A stretch of 64,000 bases of DNA from Apiotrichum sp. Y4204. Lineage: Eukaryota; Basidiomycota; Tremellomycetes; Trichosporonales; Trichosporonaceae. This document shows positions 44,506 to 56,212 of this stretch, one piece after another. The position numbers and the translations under genes were made by a program. The notes beneath the pieces were generated by a model. The model saw only the letters and a list, made by a program, of their open reading frames with translations. It had not been told where the DNA came from and made no database searches. The stretch spans positions 434,001 to 498,000 of the forward strand of contig JAMYHL010000015.1 of assembly GCA_025531455.1 (NCBI GenBank), read 5' to 3'. Every line of letters begins with the position of its first letter. The stretch's first letter is position 1.

Positions 44506-46147
44506 ATGGGCTCGTCTTCAGTCGACATCAACGCCATTCCCATGCCGTACCTCGTGGCCGCCGCGGTCGTGGCGGTCCTCGCGGTAAAGTACTATCTCTA
44601 CGTCAAGGGCAAGGTCCACCTCCCTGGACCGTTGCCGCTCCCCATCGTCGGCAACCTCCCCTACCTCGGTCGCGTGAGTTTTGATACAGGAGTGACCACG
44701 GAGTCGGAAACACTTGTGCTAACAACCCCAGGACGCGGCCCTCACCTTCCACGAGTGGTCCAAGACCTACGGCGATGTCTTCAAGGTGACGCTCGGCGAG
44801 CGCGAGGTCGTCATCATCAACTCGGCCCAGGCAACCAAGGAGCTGCTCTCCGACCAGGGCGGCGCATACATGTCCCGCCCCCTCTTCCACAACTACCACT
44901 CGGTCCTCTCATCTTCGGCCGGTATGACTATTGGAACCTCGCCGTGGGACGAGTCGTGCAAGCGCAAGCGCAAGGCCGCCGCTACCGCACTGAACAAGAC
45001 CAACGTCCAGGCCTACGTCCCCATCATTGAGCGCGAGACCCTTGCCCTCGTCGAGGACCTCTACGTCAACGGCAAGGGCGGAAAGGTCGAGGTGGACCCG
45101 GCCACCTACATGTCCCGCTTTGCCCTCAACACTTCGCTTTCGGTCAACTACGGCTGCCGCTTGGACGGTCTCGGCGACGAGCTCCTCAGTGAGATCATCA
45201 GCACCGAGTCGGGCGTCTCCGACATCCGCTCCGTCACCTCTGCCTGGTCTGACTACGTCCCCATCCTCCGCTACCTTCCCAAGAGCGCCTCCAAGGCCGA
45301 GGACATCCGCAAGCGCCGCGACAGGTACATGGGTCTGCTGCTTGACGACCTCAAGGACCGCATCGCCAAGCGCACTGACGTCCCCTGCATTACTGGCTCG
45401 ATTCTCAAGGACCCCGAGGCCAACGTCTCGCCGCTCGAGCTCTCGTCCATCTGTCTCTCAATGGTCTCCGCTGGTCTCGACACACTCGGCAACACCCTCA
45501 TCTGGACTGTCGGCTTCCTCGCGCAGCACCCCGAGATCTGGGAAAAGTGCTACCAGGAGGTCGTCGAGATTTACGGCGACGAGGTTCCCGACATTGACTC
45601 AGAGGCCGTCGAGTACGTTACCGCCACGTACCGCGAGGCCCTCCGCTACTTCTCGGTCCTCAAGCTCTCCCTCCCGCGCGCAACCCTCACCGACTCGGAA
45701 TACCGCGGCGTCACCATCCCGAGCGGCACGACCGTCTTCCTGAACGCCTGGGGCGTGCACCACGACCGCAGGCGCTACGGCGACGTCGAAAACTTCCGCC
45801 CCGAGCGCTTCCTCAAGGCAAAGGAGGACATGAACACGCAGACCCACTACTCGTTCGGTGCCGGACGCCGCATGTGCGCCGGAACCCACCTCGCCAACCG
45901 CGAAATGTACTCTGCCGTCGCCAAGATGGTCTATTTTTTCAAGCTCGTGCCCGGAGACGCCCCCTACGACATGGAGCCCGCCACCGCCACGGCCAACCCG
46001 ACGGGTCTGTCCTCCAAGCCGTACGCGTACAAGATGCGCTTTGTTGCCCGCGACCCGGCCGCTCTCGAGGCGTGGATCCAGGACGAGAAGAACCGTAACG
46101 ACCTCAAGGTCGCTGACAGCCTCGGCGCCAAGCCCGCCCCGGCGTAA
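44506..46147 (+). CDS. Cytochrome P450, phenylacetate 2-hydroxylase type (CYP504-like)
   Basis: Exons 44506-44673 and 44732-46147 give 527 residues. The N-terminal anchor is PYLVAAAVVAVLAVKYYLYV, then the Pro-rich hinge LPGPLPLPIVGNLPYLG. GTSPWDESCKRKRKAAATAL is nearly identical in form to the block known from the Aspergillus nidulans phenylacetate 2-hydroxylase PhacA (my recollection of the family). The I-helix is CLSMVSAGLDTLGNTL, the ExxR is EALR, the PERF-type motif is NFRPERFL, and the heme loop FGAGRRMCAGTHLANRE puts the heme-binding Cys at residue 438. It would be on the ER membrane with a reductase partner and would hydroxylate phenylacetate to 2-hydroxyphenylacetate, which feeds into homogentisate. 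The second hydroxylase (PhacB) is not in the window. Confidence 0.8.
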
Positions 46148-46678
46148 AAAGCATCTACAGTAGTTGCATAGTTTGTGTGTGGTGTAGTACAGGTGTGAGG
46201 AGATCTAGTCGCAGCAGTTAGCAGTTCTCAATGCATAAGATGGCAGTCACCATTGGACGTCACCATTGGACGTCACCATTGGCCAGGGGGTGCAGGTGGG
46301 CAATCAAATCGCGCTACATTACCGACACCCTGCCTTCTAGTTGGTGTTAGTGCTCGTAGTTTTCGGAGGTTCCGAGGTCACCGAGCAAATCAGCGGAAAA
46401 GTGATGCAGTCCACTACGAGGTCGTAACCGCGGCCAAGGTACTAACGCGCTCCGAGCCCCACTTCGCCACTCTCACTCTCCCTCTCTGCCCCACTCTGTA
46501 GCCGATGGCAAGGTGGTAGCGAGTGTGTGGGCTGATCAGCTACGCGTGATGATGGGCGCGCAGTAGGTGCGCCCACCACCGCTTGTCGGTTGTACACTAG
46601 AGGTTACATACAGCTCGCTATCTCTAGTACAATTTCTCCTTGCGTCCAGCGGATATGTCATCCGACGCAACCCACGCT
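46148..46678. other. Convergent intergenic with a 13-bp repeat
   Basis: This stretch holds the 3' flanks of the convergent CYP504-type gene and Zn2Cys6 gene. It contains a tandem repeat at 46246-46284 and no gene. Confidence 0.5.
46246..46284. repeat. Three tandem copies of GTCACCATTGGAC
   Basis: A 13-base unit is repeated three times with only the last copy changed at the end. The junctions create GGACGTCACC, which resembles a CRE (ACGTCA) half-site. Confidence 0.85.
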
Positions 46679-48910
46679 TCACAGGTCTGGGATGCACTGC
46701 TGCCAGAGGGAAAAGTCGTCGCCGGCGGTGGGCATCGACGCCCACAGCAGCATCCACGCGTTAGCGTCGAGGGGTAGCTCGTTCATCGCTACCGAGAGAG
46801 CCGGGTCCTGGTCAAAGTGCGACTGGTGCTGCGGGTCGGGAAGATTGCTGCTGTACTCTGACAAATCCATGGATACGGGGCTGGGGGACGGCGGGCGCGT
46901 GCGCGCCCCGACGGCCGCGACCTTGCGGAGAATCTCGACGTGGCGGCCGGCACCGACCCACTGCTTTGCCATCTCGTCCAGCCAGTGGATGCACTGCTCG
47001 AGGCGGCGGACCGACTCTGCGCGTGTCTGTGACATTTCGATCGGGGCCGCGTTGAGGGTCGGAGTGTGGGATGCCAGGCCGGCATGCACCGTGGCTGCCT
47101 GGAAGACGAGATAAACCCAAGACGAGGAGAACTTGCGCATGCGAAAGGTGCGCTCGTACGCCTCCTGAAGCTTGCAGATGGCAGTGGCGGCCTTGCGAGA
47201 TGCGTCCGCGCCGTTCGGGAGGCGGCCAAGGCGGTACATGTGGTCCGTATGTGACGGGTGGTGATGGTAGGGAGTGGTGGACATGCCTGGTGAATGCGGT
47301 GTGTCGAGATACGGGACCTGCGGGCGATGGAGAAGGAGCAGACAAATGTTGTACCATCCTCGGCAGGTGAGGAGATGCTGCCCGACGTTCATGTGCGCGT
47401 TTTCGTCGTCGTCGGACCACTGCAGTTCTGGCGGCAGCGACTCTCTCCATTTCTGCAAGTCGGCATCGAGCTGTATCACCGTCTCCTCGTACCCCTCCAC
47501 ATAACGGCCCTCCATGCGCGCGCGCCGCGTGCTGGGACGGTACACCTGGGAGAGGATGAGTTCGAGGATGGCCATGACGTCGACCCAAGAGTTGAATGAC
47601 GATAAACTGTGTGCTTTGACATTCTCCATAATCTCGCGCGCATGGCCACGGAGAAAGTGCTGCGAGCCGCCGGACATCCATAGGTCGAGCTCGTCGCGCT
47701 CCATGATGGACGGGCGGGGGGCATCAATGTCCGCCAGCCGAAGACACGGCGGGCGCTGCGACACGGCGGCCAGCGACTTGTCGAGGATAAAACATGCCCA
47801 CAGCGTGCGCGAGCGCTCCTGGTGGTGTCGTGTGTCCTTTGGTCGCGACGCGTCTGGGAAATGGGTATGCAGCCCAATGTCCACCGCCATGCGACATGCG
47901 AACCCGCACATCTGGTATGCGAGTGAAGTGCGGCCACAGCCCTGGTCCACGAGCGAGATCATGATCAGCGCCTGCACGGCCTGCAGATTTGACATGTGGT
48001 CGCGGCAGTTCATCGAGCCAAGGACGCGGTGGCGCACGCTTTCGGTAAGCGCCTCGCACACCTCGTAGAGGGAGCGGCCCGTGCCTGTGGAGAATCGCCC
48101 GTTGCTTGGGTCGAGCGAGCATGCGCTGTCGGCGTTTGCTGCGGAAATGGCCAGTACAGCGTCAAACACCAACGGCTGCTGTGTCTCGAGGGAGCGGAGC
48201 GAGCGCAGCGCGGGGACGTAGATGACCGGCCAGTGCGGGTGGATGAACGTTTCATACACTATCAGGAGGTCGTCGATGCCGCTGGATGTCAGGCCGGCGC
48301 GCCCTGCAAACGACGTGTCGTACGACATGGACGGGCTTGACGCGTTCGAGGCATGTCCGTCAATGGACATGCGGTGCGCGGAGGGAACCGAGCCGAACAG
48401 TTCGTCAACCGAGGTCAGCTGAGTGGCCGCTGGGCTAAACCCAAACGAGAGAATCGAGTTGTCGATCGTGTCCGGTGGCGTAGGTTTCGTCGATGGCGGA
48501 CCACCCGGCAGCGGCTGCTGCATGACGAGGGGGCTGGGCAGACTGTTCCTGCCATTGTTGACGGGGACGTTGATCTGGGGGAGGAGTGGTTGGGGTGGTG
48601 GGAGCTGTTCCGCGACTGGCGGTTTTGACTCTGTTGCCTGCGAGTGGTTCTGGTGGTTCTGGTTCGGATCCTGGTTGCTGTCGAGACTCGCCGCCGCTTT
48701 GGCCGCCGCCTCGTTCTGCTGTCGTTTACGGTGCCCTCCGCGCGCGGGACATCCCTTCGGGGGGCCGCGTTTCTTGGCCGTCGTGTAGAAGCACTCGCCG
48801 TCAAAGAAGCGGATGCAGTGCGCACACGGGTCATTTCCGTCGCACTTGATTTTACGGATCGAGCATGCGACGCACGCTTTTGTCGTCCGCACGCGCTCAG
48901 CTGCCGGCAT
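46679..48910 (-). CDS. Zn2Cys6 transcription factor with fungal-specific domain
   Basis: A single exon of 743 codons starts MPAAERVRTTK at 48910; the longer open frame to 49177 lacks a better start. The zinc cluster is CVACSIRKIKCDGNDPC followed by AHCIRFFDGEC, the six-Cys pattern C-x2-C-x6-C-x5-C-x2-C-x7-C, followed by basic residues KKRGPPKG. A Gln/Asn/Pro-rich linker precedes the fungal-specific domain at about residues 220-550, with VYVPALRSLRSLETQQPLVF, AYQMCGFACRMAVDIGLHTH and SRTLWACFILDKSLAAVSQR. The C-terminal part ends with short motifs such as WMLLWASMPTAGDDFSLWQ. It is nuclear and binds CGG-type sites. It is convergent with the CYP504-type gene, so it is a candidate activator of the pathway genes, by analogy with HmgR of Aspergillus fumigatus. 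Confidence 0.85.
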   Translation of the reverse strand: MPAAERVRTTKACVACSIRKIKCDGNDPCAHCIRFFDGECFYTTAKKRGPPKGCPARGGHRKRQQNEAAAKAAASLDSNQDPNQNHQNHSQATESKPPVAEQLPPPQPLLPQINVPVNNGRNSLPSPLVMQQPLPGGPPSTKPTPPDTIDNSILSFGFSPAATQLTSVDELFGSVPSAHRMSIDGHASNASSPSMSYDTSFAGRAGLTSSGIDDLLIVYETFIHPHWPVIYVPALRSLRSLETQQPLVFDAVLAISAANADSACSLDPSNGRFSTGTGRSLYEVCEALTESVRHRVLGSMNCRDHMSNLQAVQALIMISLVDQGCGRTSLAYQMCGFACRMAVDIGLHTHFPDASRPKDTRHHQERSRTLWACFILDKSLAAVSQRPPCLRLADIDAPRPSIMERDELDLWMSGGSQHFLRGHAREIMENVKAHSLSSFNSWVDVMAILELILSQVYRPSTRRARMEGRYVEGYEETVIQLDADLQKWRESLPPELQWSDDDENAHMNVGQHLLTCRGWYNICLLLLHRPQVPYLDTPHSPGMSTTPYHHHPSHTDHMYRLGRLPNGADASRKAATAICKLQEAYERTFRMRKFSSSWVYLVFQAATVHAGLASHTPTLNAAPIEMSQTRAESVRRLEQCIHWLDEMAKQWVGAGRHVEILRKVAAVGARTRPPSPSPVSMDLSEYSSNLPDPQHQSHFDQDPALSVAMNELPLDANAWMLLWASMPTAGDDFSLWQQCIPDL

Positions 48911-50181
48911 TGTATGCGTGCGGAGCGGGGTGGGTGGACTAGGGACTAGTACTAGAGCCTCGGAACCTCGGAGCCTCGGACGTGCTTGAGCAGCGATCAG
49001 CGACGAACAATGGCGACGGAAGAATGATAAGACAAGAATAAAAAAAGACAAAAAGATAGTGGAGAAACCGTGTTGGAGATTGTAGATTGTGGGTGAATGA
49101 AGAGGGTGAGAGGTGACGAATGTGTCAGAGGTCAGGAGAGCAAGTGGTGAGTGAGTTGAGCAATGGGTTCGAGCCAAGTGCTAAGCAGGTGACTGACTCT
49201 GGGTCTGCACCACACACCTTTCTCTCCCGCCCCCCCCCCCCCTCGATTTGACTCACATGACGGCGCACTCTGTGAATCTGTGGCAATATCCGGGCCCGTC
49301 TGGCGGTTGCGACGCTGCATCTTGCGTTGCGGCATGCATTTAGTCGCGCAGAGTCCCCAGGGTGTTGCGAATGCCGCATATGCGCGGTCGCAAGCGGGTG
49401 TGGCCCGGGGCACCTCTGCGTCGGCAGGTCTGGGGCTCTGCGGGGGGGCAGCGACCGAGGCCTCACTGTGCAGGCACTTGCTTTACCCGACAACTGCCGA
49501 CGCCAGGGCAGTTATGGCGCGGGGCAGCTCTGTTCCCTCTTGTTGCCTGTGGGGGTGGCCGGGTCTCTGTGAGCACATGCTCCGGGCTTGCACCCTTTCT
49601 CCAAGCTCCAAGCTCTCTTGCGCCAGCCCCCTATCTTCTCTATTTCCGTAAACGCTACTTCCAAGCATCATGAATTGCATTCCCCGCGGCTCGATTGGCT
49701 CGGGGCTTGCCGAGCCGCCGAGATCTCGCTGCATGAGCCGGTTCAGTCCCGCGTCCCTCGGTCGGTCGCTTGCTAGTGCGTTTTCACAGCCTGTTGGGGT
49801 GGAATGCTGTGAGGTGTTAGTCATCGTTGAGCAGCCTCATTAGCAGTGAAGGCGTGGTACGTCAGTCTGGTCAATGGGTCAAGAGATATGAATGATAACC
49901 GCCGAGCAACGTCCAGACGTCATTCCTCCGTGGCATGCTCGTGCGATCAGCTGGGCCAGCCACCACGAGAATCAGCGTATCTGCGATCTGCGATATCCGT
50001 GACCACCCCACTCGTTGATGCAGATGATACGGTATGGTCCAATTCATGTACATTCATCTACAGATAGCCAGTCTAACATGGGGTTCCTACAGTGCGTATA
50101 ATGTGCCGCTCCTCTGCGCGGCCGCGTTCCTCTACCCAAGCTACCTTCCTTTCCTACGTCCCCGTTGGCATCCACTCTCAC
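48911..50181. other. Intergenic upstream of the Zn2Cys6 gene
   Basis: This stretch is about 1.3 kb and includes the Zn2Cys6 promoter, a 13-C tract at 49230-49242, and the 3' flank of the histidine kinase. No open frame is recognisable. Confidence 0.5.
49230..49242 (+). repeat. C13 homopolymer
   Basis: Thirteen C residues in a row, in a noncoding region; length may be unstable or a sequencing artefact. Confidence 0.85.
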
Positions 50182-53100
50182 TCAGTATTCCGGCTGATAC
50201 TTGTGGATCATCGATACCAGTGCGTCGAGGCGATACGGCTTGATCATCACGTCCGTAAAGTCCGTCATGGCCGATTCGATCATCGCGTGCCGTGCATTGC
50301 CCGCTACCCGAGTCAGCAGCCGCTTCTTGCGGTAGACTACTACTACTAATCTCGAATCTCGACTTACTCAACGCTATGATCGGCGACGTGGCAAGCTTGC
50401 CCTGCGCCTCGTCCTCGCGGACCAGCTTGGCGGCCGTGTAGCCGTCCATGATCGGCATCTCGAGGTCCATGAGCACGCAGTCAAAGGGCCGCGGGGCTCT
50501 GGTCACCCCGTCCACGTCGTGGGTAGGCGTCCCGTCAGGGTTCAGCGCCATGGCTGAGCGGATCTTCTCCAACGCTTCAAGGCCATTATTGGCCACTGGG
50601 GGTCAGCGGAGATCATAGCCATTGCGGTGTCCCACGCACAGTCAACTTCGAACCCCTCCTGTTTTAGTTGCCGCTTCAGAACTGTGCGGTTGATATGATT
50701 GTCCTCGACGACAAGCACATGGGCCCGCAATGCCATCCCCTTCGAGGAGGCCGGGGACACTACCGGCGATTGGATCGCGGTGGGTTTTTCGTGCGGGGCC
50801 TCATGGCTCGGCGGCACACGGGTCTCGACAAAGAATCTGAATTCCGAACCCCGGCCATATTCGCTGACGACCTCGATGCGGCCGTTCATAAAGTCGCAAA
50901 TTTTGCGGCAGACAAACAGTCCGAGGCCGGAGCCTCCAAAGCGCGTGTGCGTTTTGGCTGATGCCTGTGAGAACCGCCGGAAGAGTTTGGCCTGCTCGGC
51001 CTCGGTTAAACCGGCACCCGTGTCGCGCACCGCAGCGAAGAGGTACACCTTCTGGTCGGGCTGCACCTCTGGCACCGCGGTGGAGTCGTCCCACGGCTGC
51101 GGGGCGCAGGTCGTGGCTGGCGGGGCTTCGAGACGAACGTCAATGCTCAGGGTGATCGTCCGCACGGAACTGTCAGCCGTGAATCGAAATGCGTTCGAGA
51201 GGAGATTAGTGAGACTGCGGGTGAGTTCTCTGTGGCGCATATGCTACGTACACTTGGCCGAGCCGGACCGGGTCGAGCATCAGCTTGGGCCTGCCCATCG
51301 CCTCCATTCCTGCTCCGATATTCAACCTCAGTTTGATTTGATGGATCCGCGCTTCACTCTGGAAAATCGTAATGACTCGTTGCGCCTCCCGTACGACGTC
51401 GACTTCAATATCGAAGAATTCTGACAGGTCAACAAAAGGTGAGTTGGAGCAACTCACGGAGCATGTTGAGTTGGATCCTGCCAAACGACAGCACATCATT
51501 ACTGATACGCTCCTGTGTTAGGCTGCACTGGTAGATGCTGTCCAAGGCATCCAGGTCTTCTGAAAGCGTGTTCAACAGTTGCTTTGTTGGCCTGAACGGG
51601 CTATTTGAGGCTGCGCAGTTCCCGAGCTGCTCATACAGTGTGGTGAGGTTGGACTTGACAAGAAGCGCGCACTGCATCAAGCTGCTCGTAGGGTTCCGGA
51701 TCTCGTGGCTACACGCGTTAGCGTGTCACGTCCTCAACAACGGACTCTGTTCACTCACCTTGCAATGTCAATCAGCAGGTCCTGCTGGTGCTTGGCTTCC
51801 TCCGCCTCGGCGCGTCGCTGCTCGGCCTCAGTGACACGCTGGCGTTGCAGCTGATCCATGAGCTTGCGCTCCGTAATGTCGATCGCGCAGCCAATGTACC
51901 CGGTCCTCGTTCCGCCCGTTACCGCCTCGAGCCGGATCGTCCTAGTTTCCACCCATTTCCCATTCGTCCATCGGTACTCGGCCTCAATCTCCGACTGCAG
52001 AGTATCGCGAACAAAGTTTTCCCACTTGTCCCGGACCCGGGCACGGTCGTCCTCGTGCACGTACTCGCCCCAGTCAGTAACCTTGCCGGGAGGATAACCT
52101 GAAATCCTGTGCCACGCAGGGTTTGCGTACGTCACGTAACCGTCCCCGTCGCTCCGGTAGATGCCGATGGGAGATACTGCGATTAGCTGAATGGAAAAGG
52201 GAGGCTACGCACAGTCGGTGAGAACGCGCAGTTCGGCAGTACGTTCTTTGAATGCCTTTTCGAGTCCAATGCGCCGCTTGCCCATTTGGAGCTGCACATG
52301 GGCCCGCGATGCAAGCTCACGCGCCCCGAATGGCTTAATCAGGTAATCGTCTGCAATGAACTCGTCGTCCACGGGTCGGGGGACGCCAGTGGGTAAGAGC
52401 ATCATAAACGGCACGAGTGTGCGTTCCTGCGGGCCATTGCGCAGTGCTCTGAGAAGGTTTACACCGTCCATCTAGGAGTCAGCGTGGGGCTTGCACACTA
52501 CTCACTCTCCCCATATGTTGATCCGCGATCACGAGGTTGGGAGGCGCATCGTCATCCCATTTTTCCAACGCCTCCTGCCCATCCCGCGCCTCAATCACTT
52601 TGCAGAACGGTTCAAATATCGAACGCATGTATCTCCGCGAATCGGTCATGTCTGAGAGTTAGCAATAATTGCCTTACCCTCGGCCCACTCACCGTCCACA
52701 ATCATGATCACATCGTCCTTGGTGAAAAGGAACATGCCGGTATCAACATCGGGTGAATTCTTGGCTTCGTCTTTATCAAGACGTTTAGAATCTCGTATAT
52801 TCCAGGCCTCAAACTCATCTTCCCATGGCATTGTGGCACTGGTGTGACTTCTAGGGGAAAGGGTGGCCAGTTCGAGGTCACTCATCGGGCCCTCGTTAAT
52901 CGAGCCCGGCGGCAGGTGTTGCCCACCTAACGGGATCTTGACGCGGTAAAACGTACCGTGGGGCCCATCTGTGCTTCCGGGTGACCCCTTGCTTTCCAGT
53001 TCAAAGGTGCCGTGGTGCAGCTGTGTGAGCTTTTTCACATAACTCAATGCGATGTCCGCCCCATCGCCATAGTTTGATGTCGCGGAGTCCCCGCCCAGGT

Positions 53101-56100
53101 CGCTGTTGATCATGCTCACGCCGATACCCGTGTCCTCGACAGAAAGAACCGCGTGATCAGAGGTGTAGCTAAGTGTGACTTGTATGATGCCTGTGCGAGT
53201 ATGTTTGATGGCGTTGTCGATAAGGTTGAAGAGGATCTTCTCCCACTTTCCCCGATCGACATAGACGTCGTGCAGCGTCGTGTCGCACTCGACAATGTAC
53301 GAGAGGCCGTGGGAGGTCACAGTCTTGCGGAAGAGGGCAGCCAGGTCGCGAGTGACAACACCGAGGTTGACAGGGCTGAACAGTTCTCCAGACCGGTCGG
53401 CCTCGAGTCTGCTCAGATCGGCCAGCATCGAGATCAGGCGTGTGAGGCGGCTCACGTTGCGCTGTATAATGTGAAGCGATTTCATGGCGGGCGCGTCGGT
53501 AGGGAGTTCGGCTACGAGGTCCTCCAGCGGCCCAGCAATCAGCGATAATGGCGAACAGAGCTCGCGGAACACGTTGGAGAACAGCAGGCTGCGCGCACGA
53601 TCCAAGGCCGCAAGGCTTTCTATCCGATGCCACTCCGATTCGTATCCTTCTGCGGCGATGAGACTTGATGCCAGGATAAGTCGAAGGCTATCTGTCAGTG
53701 GGGTGTTAGATGAACGTGATCTTACGATTGCTGCAAAGTCAGCTTTACGACCATACTGTTACTCACTATGAATGACTCGTAATCCTCGTCAAAGCGCAGC
53801 CGCGGGTTGAGGCCGAGGACCAGAATAGCCTTTGGACGCTGGCTAGTCTCGAGACTCTGCATGATGGGGACAGCAATGGCGGAGGAGGGCAGCTCTTGCC
53901 ACACACGGACCGGGAAGCCATCAATGATCTTGGAACAGTCCTCAACGATGACGGGCTGGCGGCTCCGAAGAACCTTGACAAACGGCCACACGCCCTCTGG
54001 CGTCGTGGATGCTGTCATAGTCGACGCGCGGGATTGCCGTCCCCCGTGCGCTTCTGCCGATGGTGAAGATACCGCCATGTCGGCCGCATCGATTTCCCCA
54101 GCCGCACCAGGAAACGCCTCGGCGATCATCACGCCCGTAGAATCGAGAAAGACGATGCGTTCCTCCTCGGGAGCGGCCGGGTGTCCGTCCGGGACACCCA
54201 CGCCCCCGACGTAGCGAATGACCACGTGCTGGCACTCCCTGCCTCCCGAACGTTCATGATTGTGAACAGGCGTGGCTGCAGTTAGTACCTCTCCTCCATT
54301 CTGCACGCACTGGCGGTCTCCACAGTGAACATGAGCGCGAATGGTATGTCCTGCGGGTGCTCAGCAAGTGCAGTAGTGGCATTCTGGTAGAACTCGCTCG
54401 CGCAGTGCATGTTAGCTAGAGTCAGTCATGACCTCCGTACCTTGGAACATCCAGTCCCACACTCACCAGTCCGCTCGCCTACAGATTTGAGCACATTCGT
54501 GCGTCTGTTGGCGATCACCTGATCCGTTGTATCGATGATGCCGTTGAAGATACACCCAAACTCGCCATCTACACCGCGCAGCGGCAGCCACATCTGCGAC
54601 CCGTATACTTCTCGGTTTTCTGCTTGCGGGTAGCTGGCCATGAGCTGCTCTGCGAGGGTAAGCACTTGATTACAACCAAGTATCTGATACGCCAGTCCCT
54701 GGGAGTGCTTCACACTTACCATCCTCCTGCAGAACCGGGATGCCCGCGAGGACGACCTCGAAGAGAGGGCCGAGCAACGACCGGATGTGGTCCCACGACG
54801 CCGGGCCATGTCGTCCCCACGCTGCGGGATGGTCGGACATCATCTACATGTTAGCCGTGACCGGTATTCTGTATTCACATCAGCAGCACTCTGGTTGTAT
54901 ACCATGGTCAAGTCCTTTCCGAGCCAGATGGTCCCCGCCATGGGGTTAAGCATGAGTATGTCCACTGTGTTCATCAGCCCCCTGTCCTCGTCCTATACGA
55001 CCCACCCATGCCAGAGGACAACACATCCCAGTTGGCCCGCGGACCGAGGGGCGTCTGTCCAAAGTCGTACTCTTGCAGGAGCTTGGAGACTGGAACCTCG
55101 GTCGAGCCCTTGTTTACGATCGGACGCATGACATTGTTCACTGTGCCGTCGCGATGGAAGTAGAGTGCGTGCCCCGGCTGCCAGCCGCGCATGTTCTCCA
55201 GGACCTGCGAGACCTCTGTCCACAATTCTGGTGGCTTCGGCGGTGACCCTAAGCCCTCCTCCTCCTCCGCACTGAGCTCCAGGTCGGTAAGCTGCTGTGC
55301 TGCGCCTGAGGCCGGGTGAGACGCTTTCGGTTGCAGAATCTCCAACCGGGAGATCGACCGCCCGGACGGGTCAGTCGAGCCACATCGTATTGGGGACGGT
55401 GCTTTGCCTGGGAGGATCCGACCGCGCGGTGTTGTAGTGATTACTGCTATTCGTTGCGATGGCAATGTCTGGCCGTCGCCCCAGGCAGGTCCCATGGGTG
55501 TGCATATCAGCTCGAAGCGCATGACAATGTCAGGCAGCATAAAGGACAGGGTGAGAGGCATGTGCGACTGTGACCGTTCCGACGTCGAGCCATTTCGCGG
55601 GAGAGGATGTGGCAACGACTGCCGGTCCTCTGGTGATCGTCCTTTCAACGACGGCAAGCTGTCCACGCTACGGAACCGCTGGCACCAGCGCAGAGTGTCC
55701 TTGGCCAGTTCGGCGGCAAACATCCAGTCGCCCAGCAGGCGCAAGTCTTCGCGGGTCAATACCTCCGCCACTGTCTTTCCGTCGCTGATGTGGTCCCACT
55801 GCGAGTTGGCAAACAAGGTGTGGATGTCGGCCGGGTCGCCTCCCGCTGGTCCCTCTCCCACCGACGACGAGTGCGAGCCGCGCGCATTGCTTGTATCGCT
55901 GGCTCCATCGTGGAGCGGCAGTCGCGGCGTGTACGCGAGGACGAAGGCCGGGTATGGATACGCCTAAAGAGTGTTAGTGCGCCCTATTAGGACCTTCCAC
56001 ACGTGTGCGCCACCAGTCTTATCCTGATAAGATACAGATGTACGGCAAGAAGGGGTGAGACAGGGGCTGCACATGTTACACACCTCGATGAAGTCTCGCG

Positions 56101-56212
56101 GAATGGAGTCGGTGCTGAACGACTGCGCGTGCGATGAATCCTTGTCTGGACCAGAGGGGCCGTTCTGGCCGTCCTCGAATCCCAGCCCCTCGAGGGAGTG
56201 AGACAGCGACAT
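50182..56212 (-). CDS. Double-hybrid histidine kinase (two kinase and two receiver modules; Tco2-like)
   Basis: The start is MSLSHSLEGLGFEDGQNGPS and the stop lies at 50182 after IHKYQPEY; many short introns interrupt it. Order of domains: a Ser/Pro-rich N-terminus; a PAS-like segment (LLQEYDFGQTPLGPRANWDV, ILMLNPMAGTIWLGKDLTMV); a GAF-like stretch; kinase module 1 (NVFRELCSPLSLIAGPLEDL, NLIDNAIKHT, VEDTGIGVS); receiver 1 (IMIVDDMTDSRRYMRS, LVIADQHM, DDYLIKPF); a PAS domain (YVTYANPAWHRISGYPPGKV); kinase module 2 with phospho-His (SHEIRNPTSSLMQ), NLLSNAFRFT and GGSGLGLFVCRKICDF; receiver 2 (HVLVVEDNHINRTVLKRQL, FDCVLMDLEMPIMDG, ALTGNARHAM, MIKPY). In module 1 the conserved His is replaced by Arg (FRELCSP), so this module probably cannot autophosphorylate. 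Such proteins signal via Ypd1-type phosphorelay to Ssk1/Skn7. The exact exon borders are partly inferred. Confidence 0.85.

Noticed and set aside
48911..49177. N-terminal extension of the Zn2Cys6 factor
   Set aside because: The open frame continues upstream, but the added 89 residues are low-complexity leader sequence, and MPAAERV sits right before the zinc cluster.
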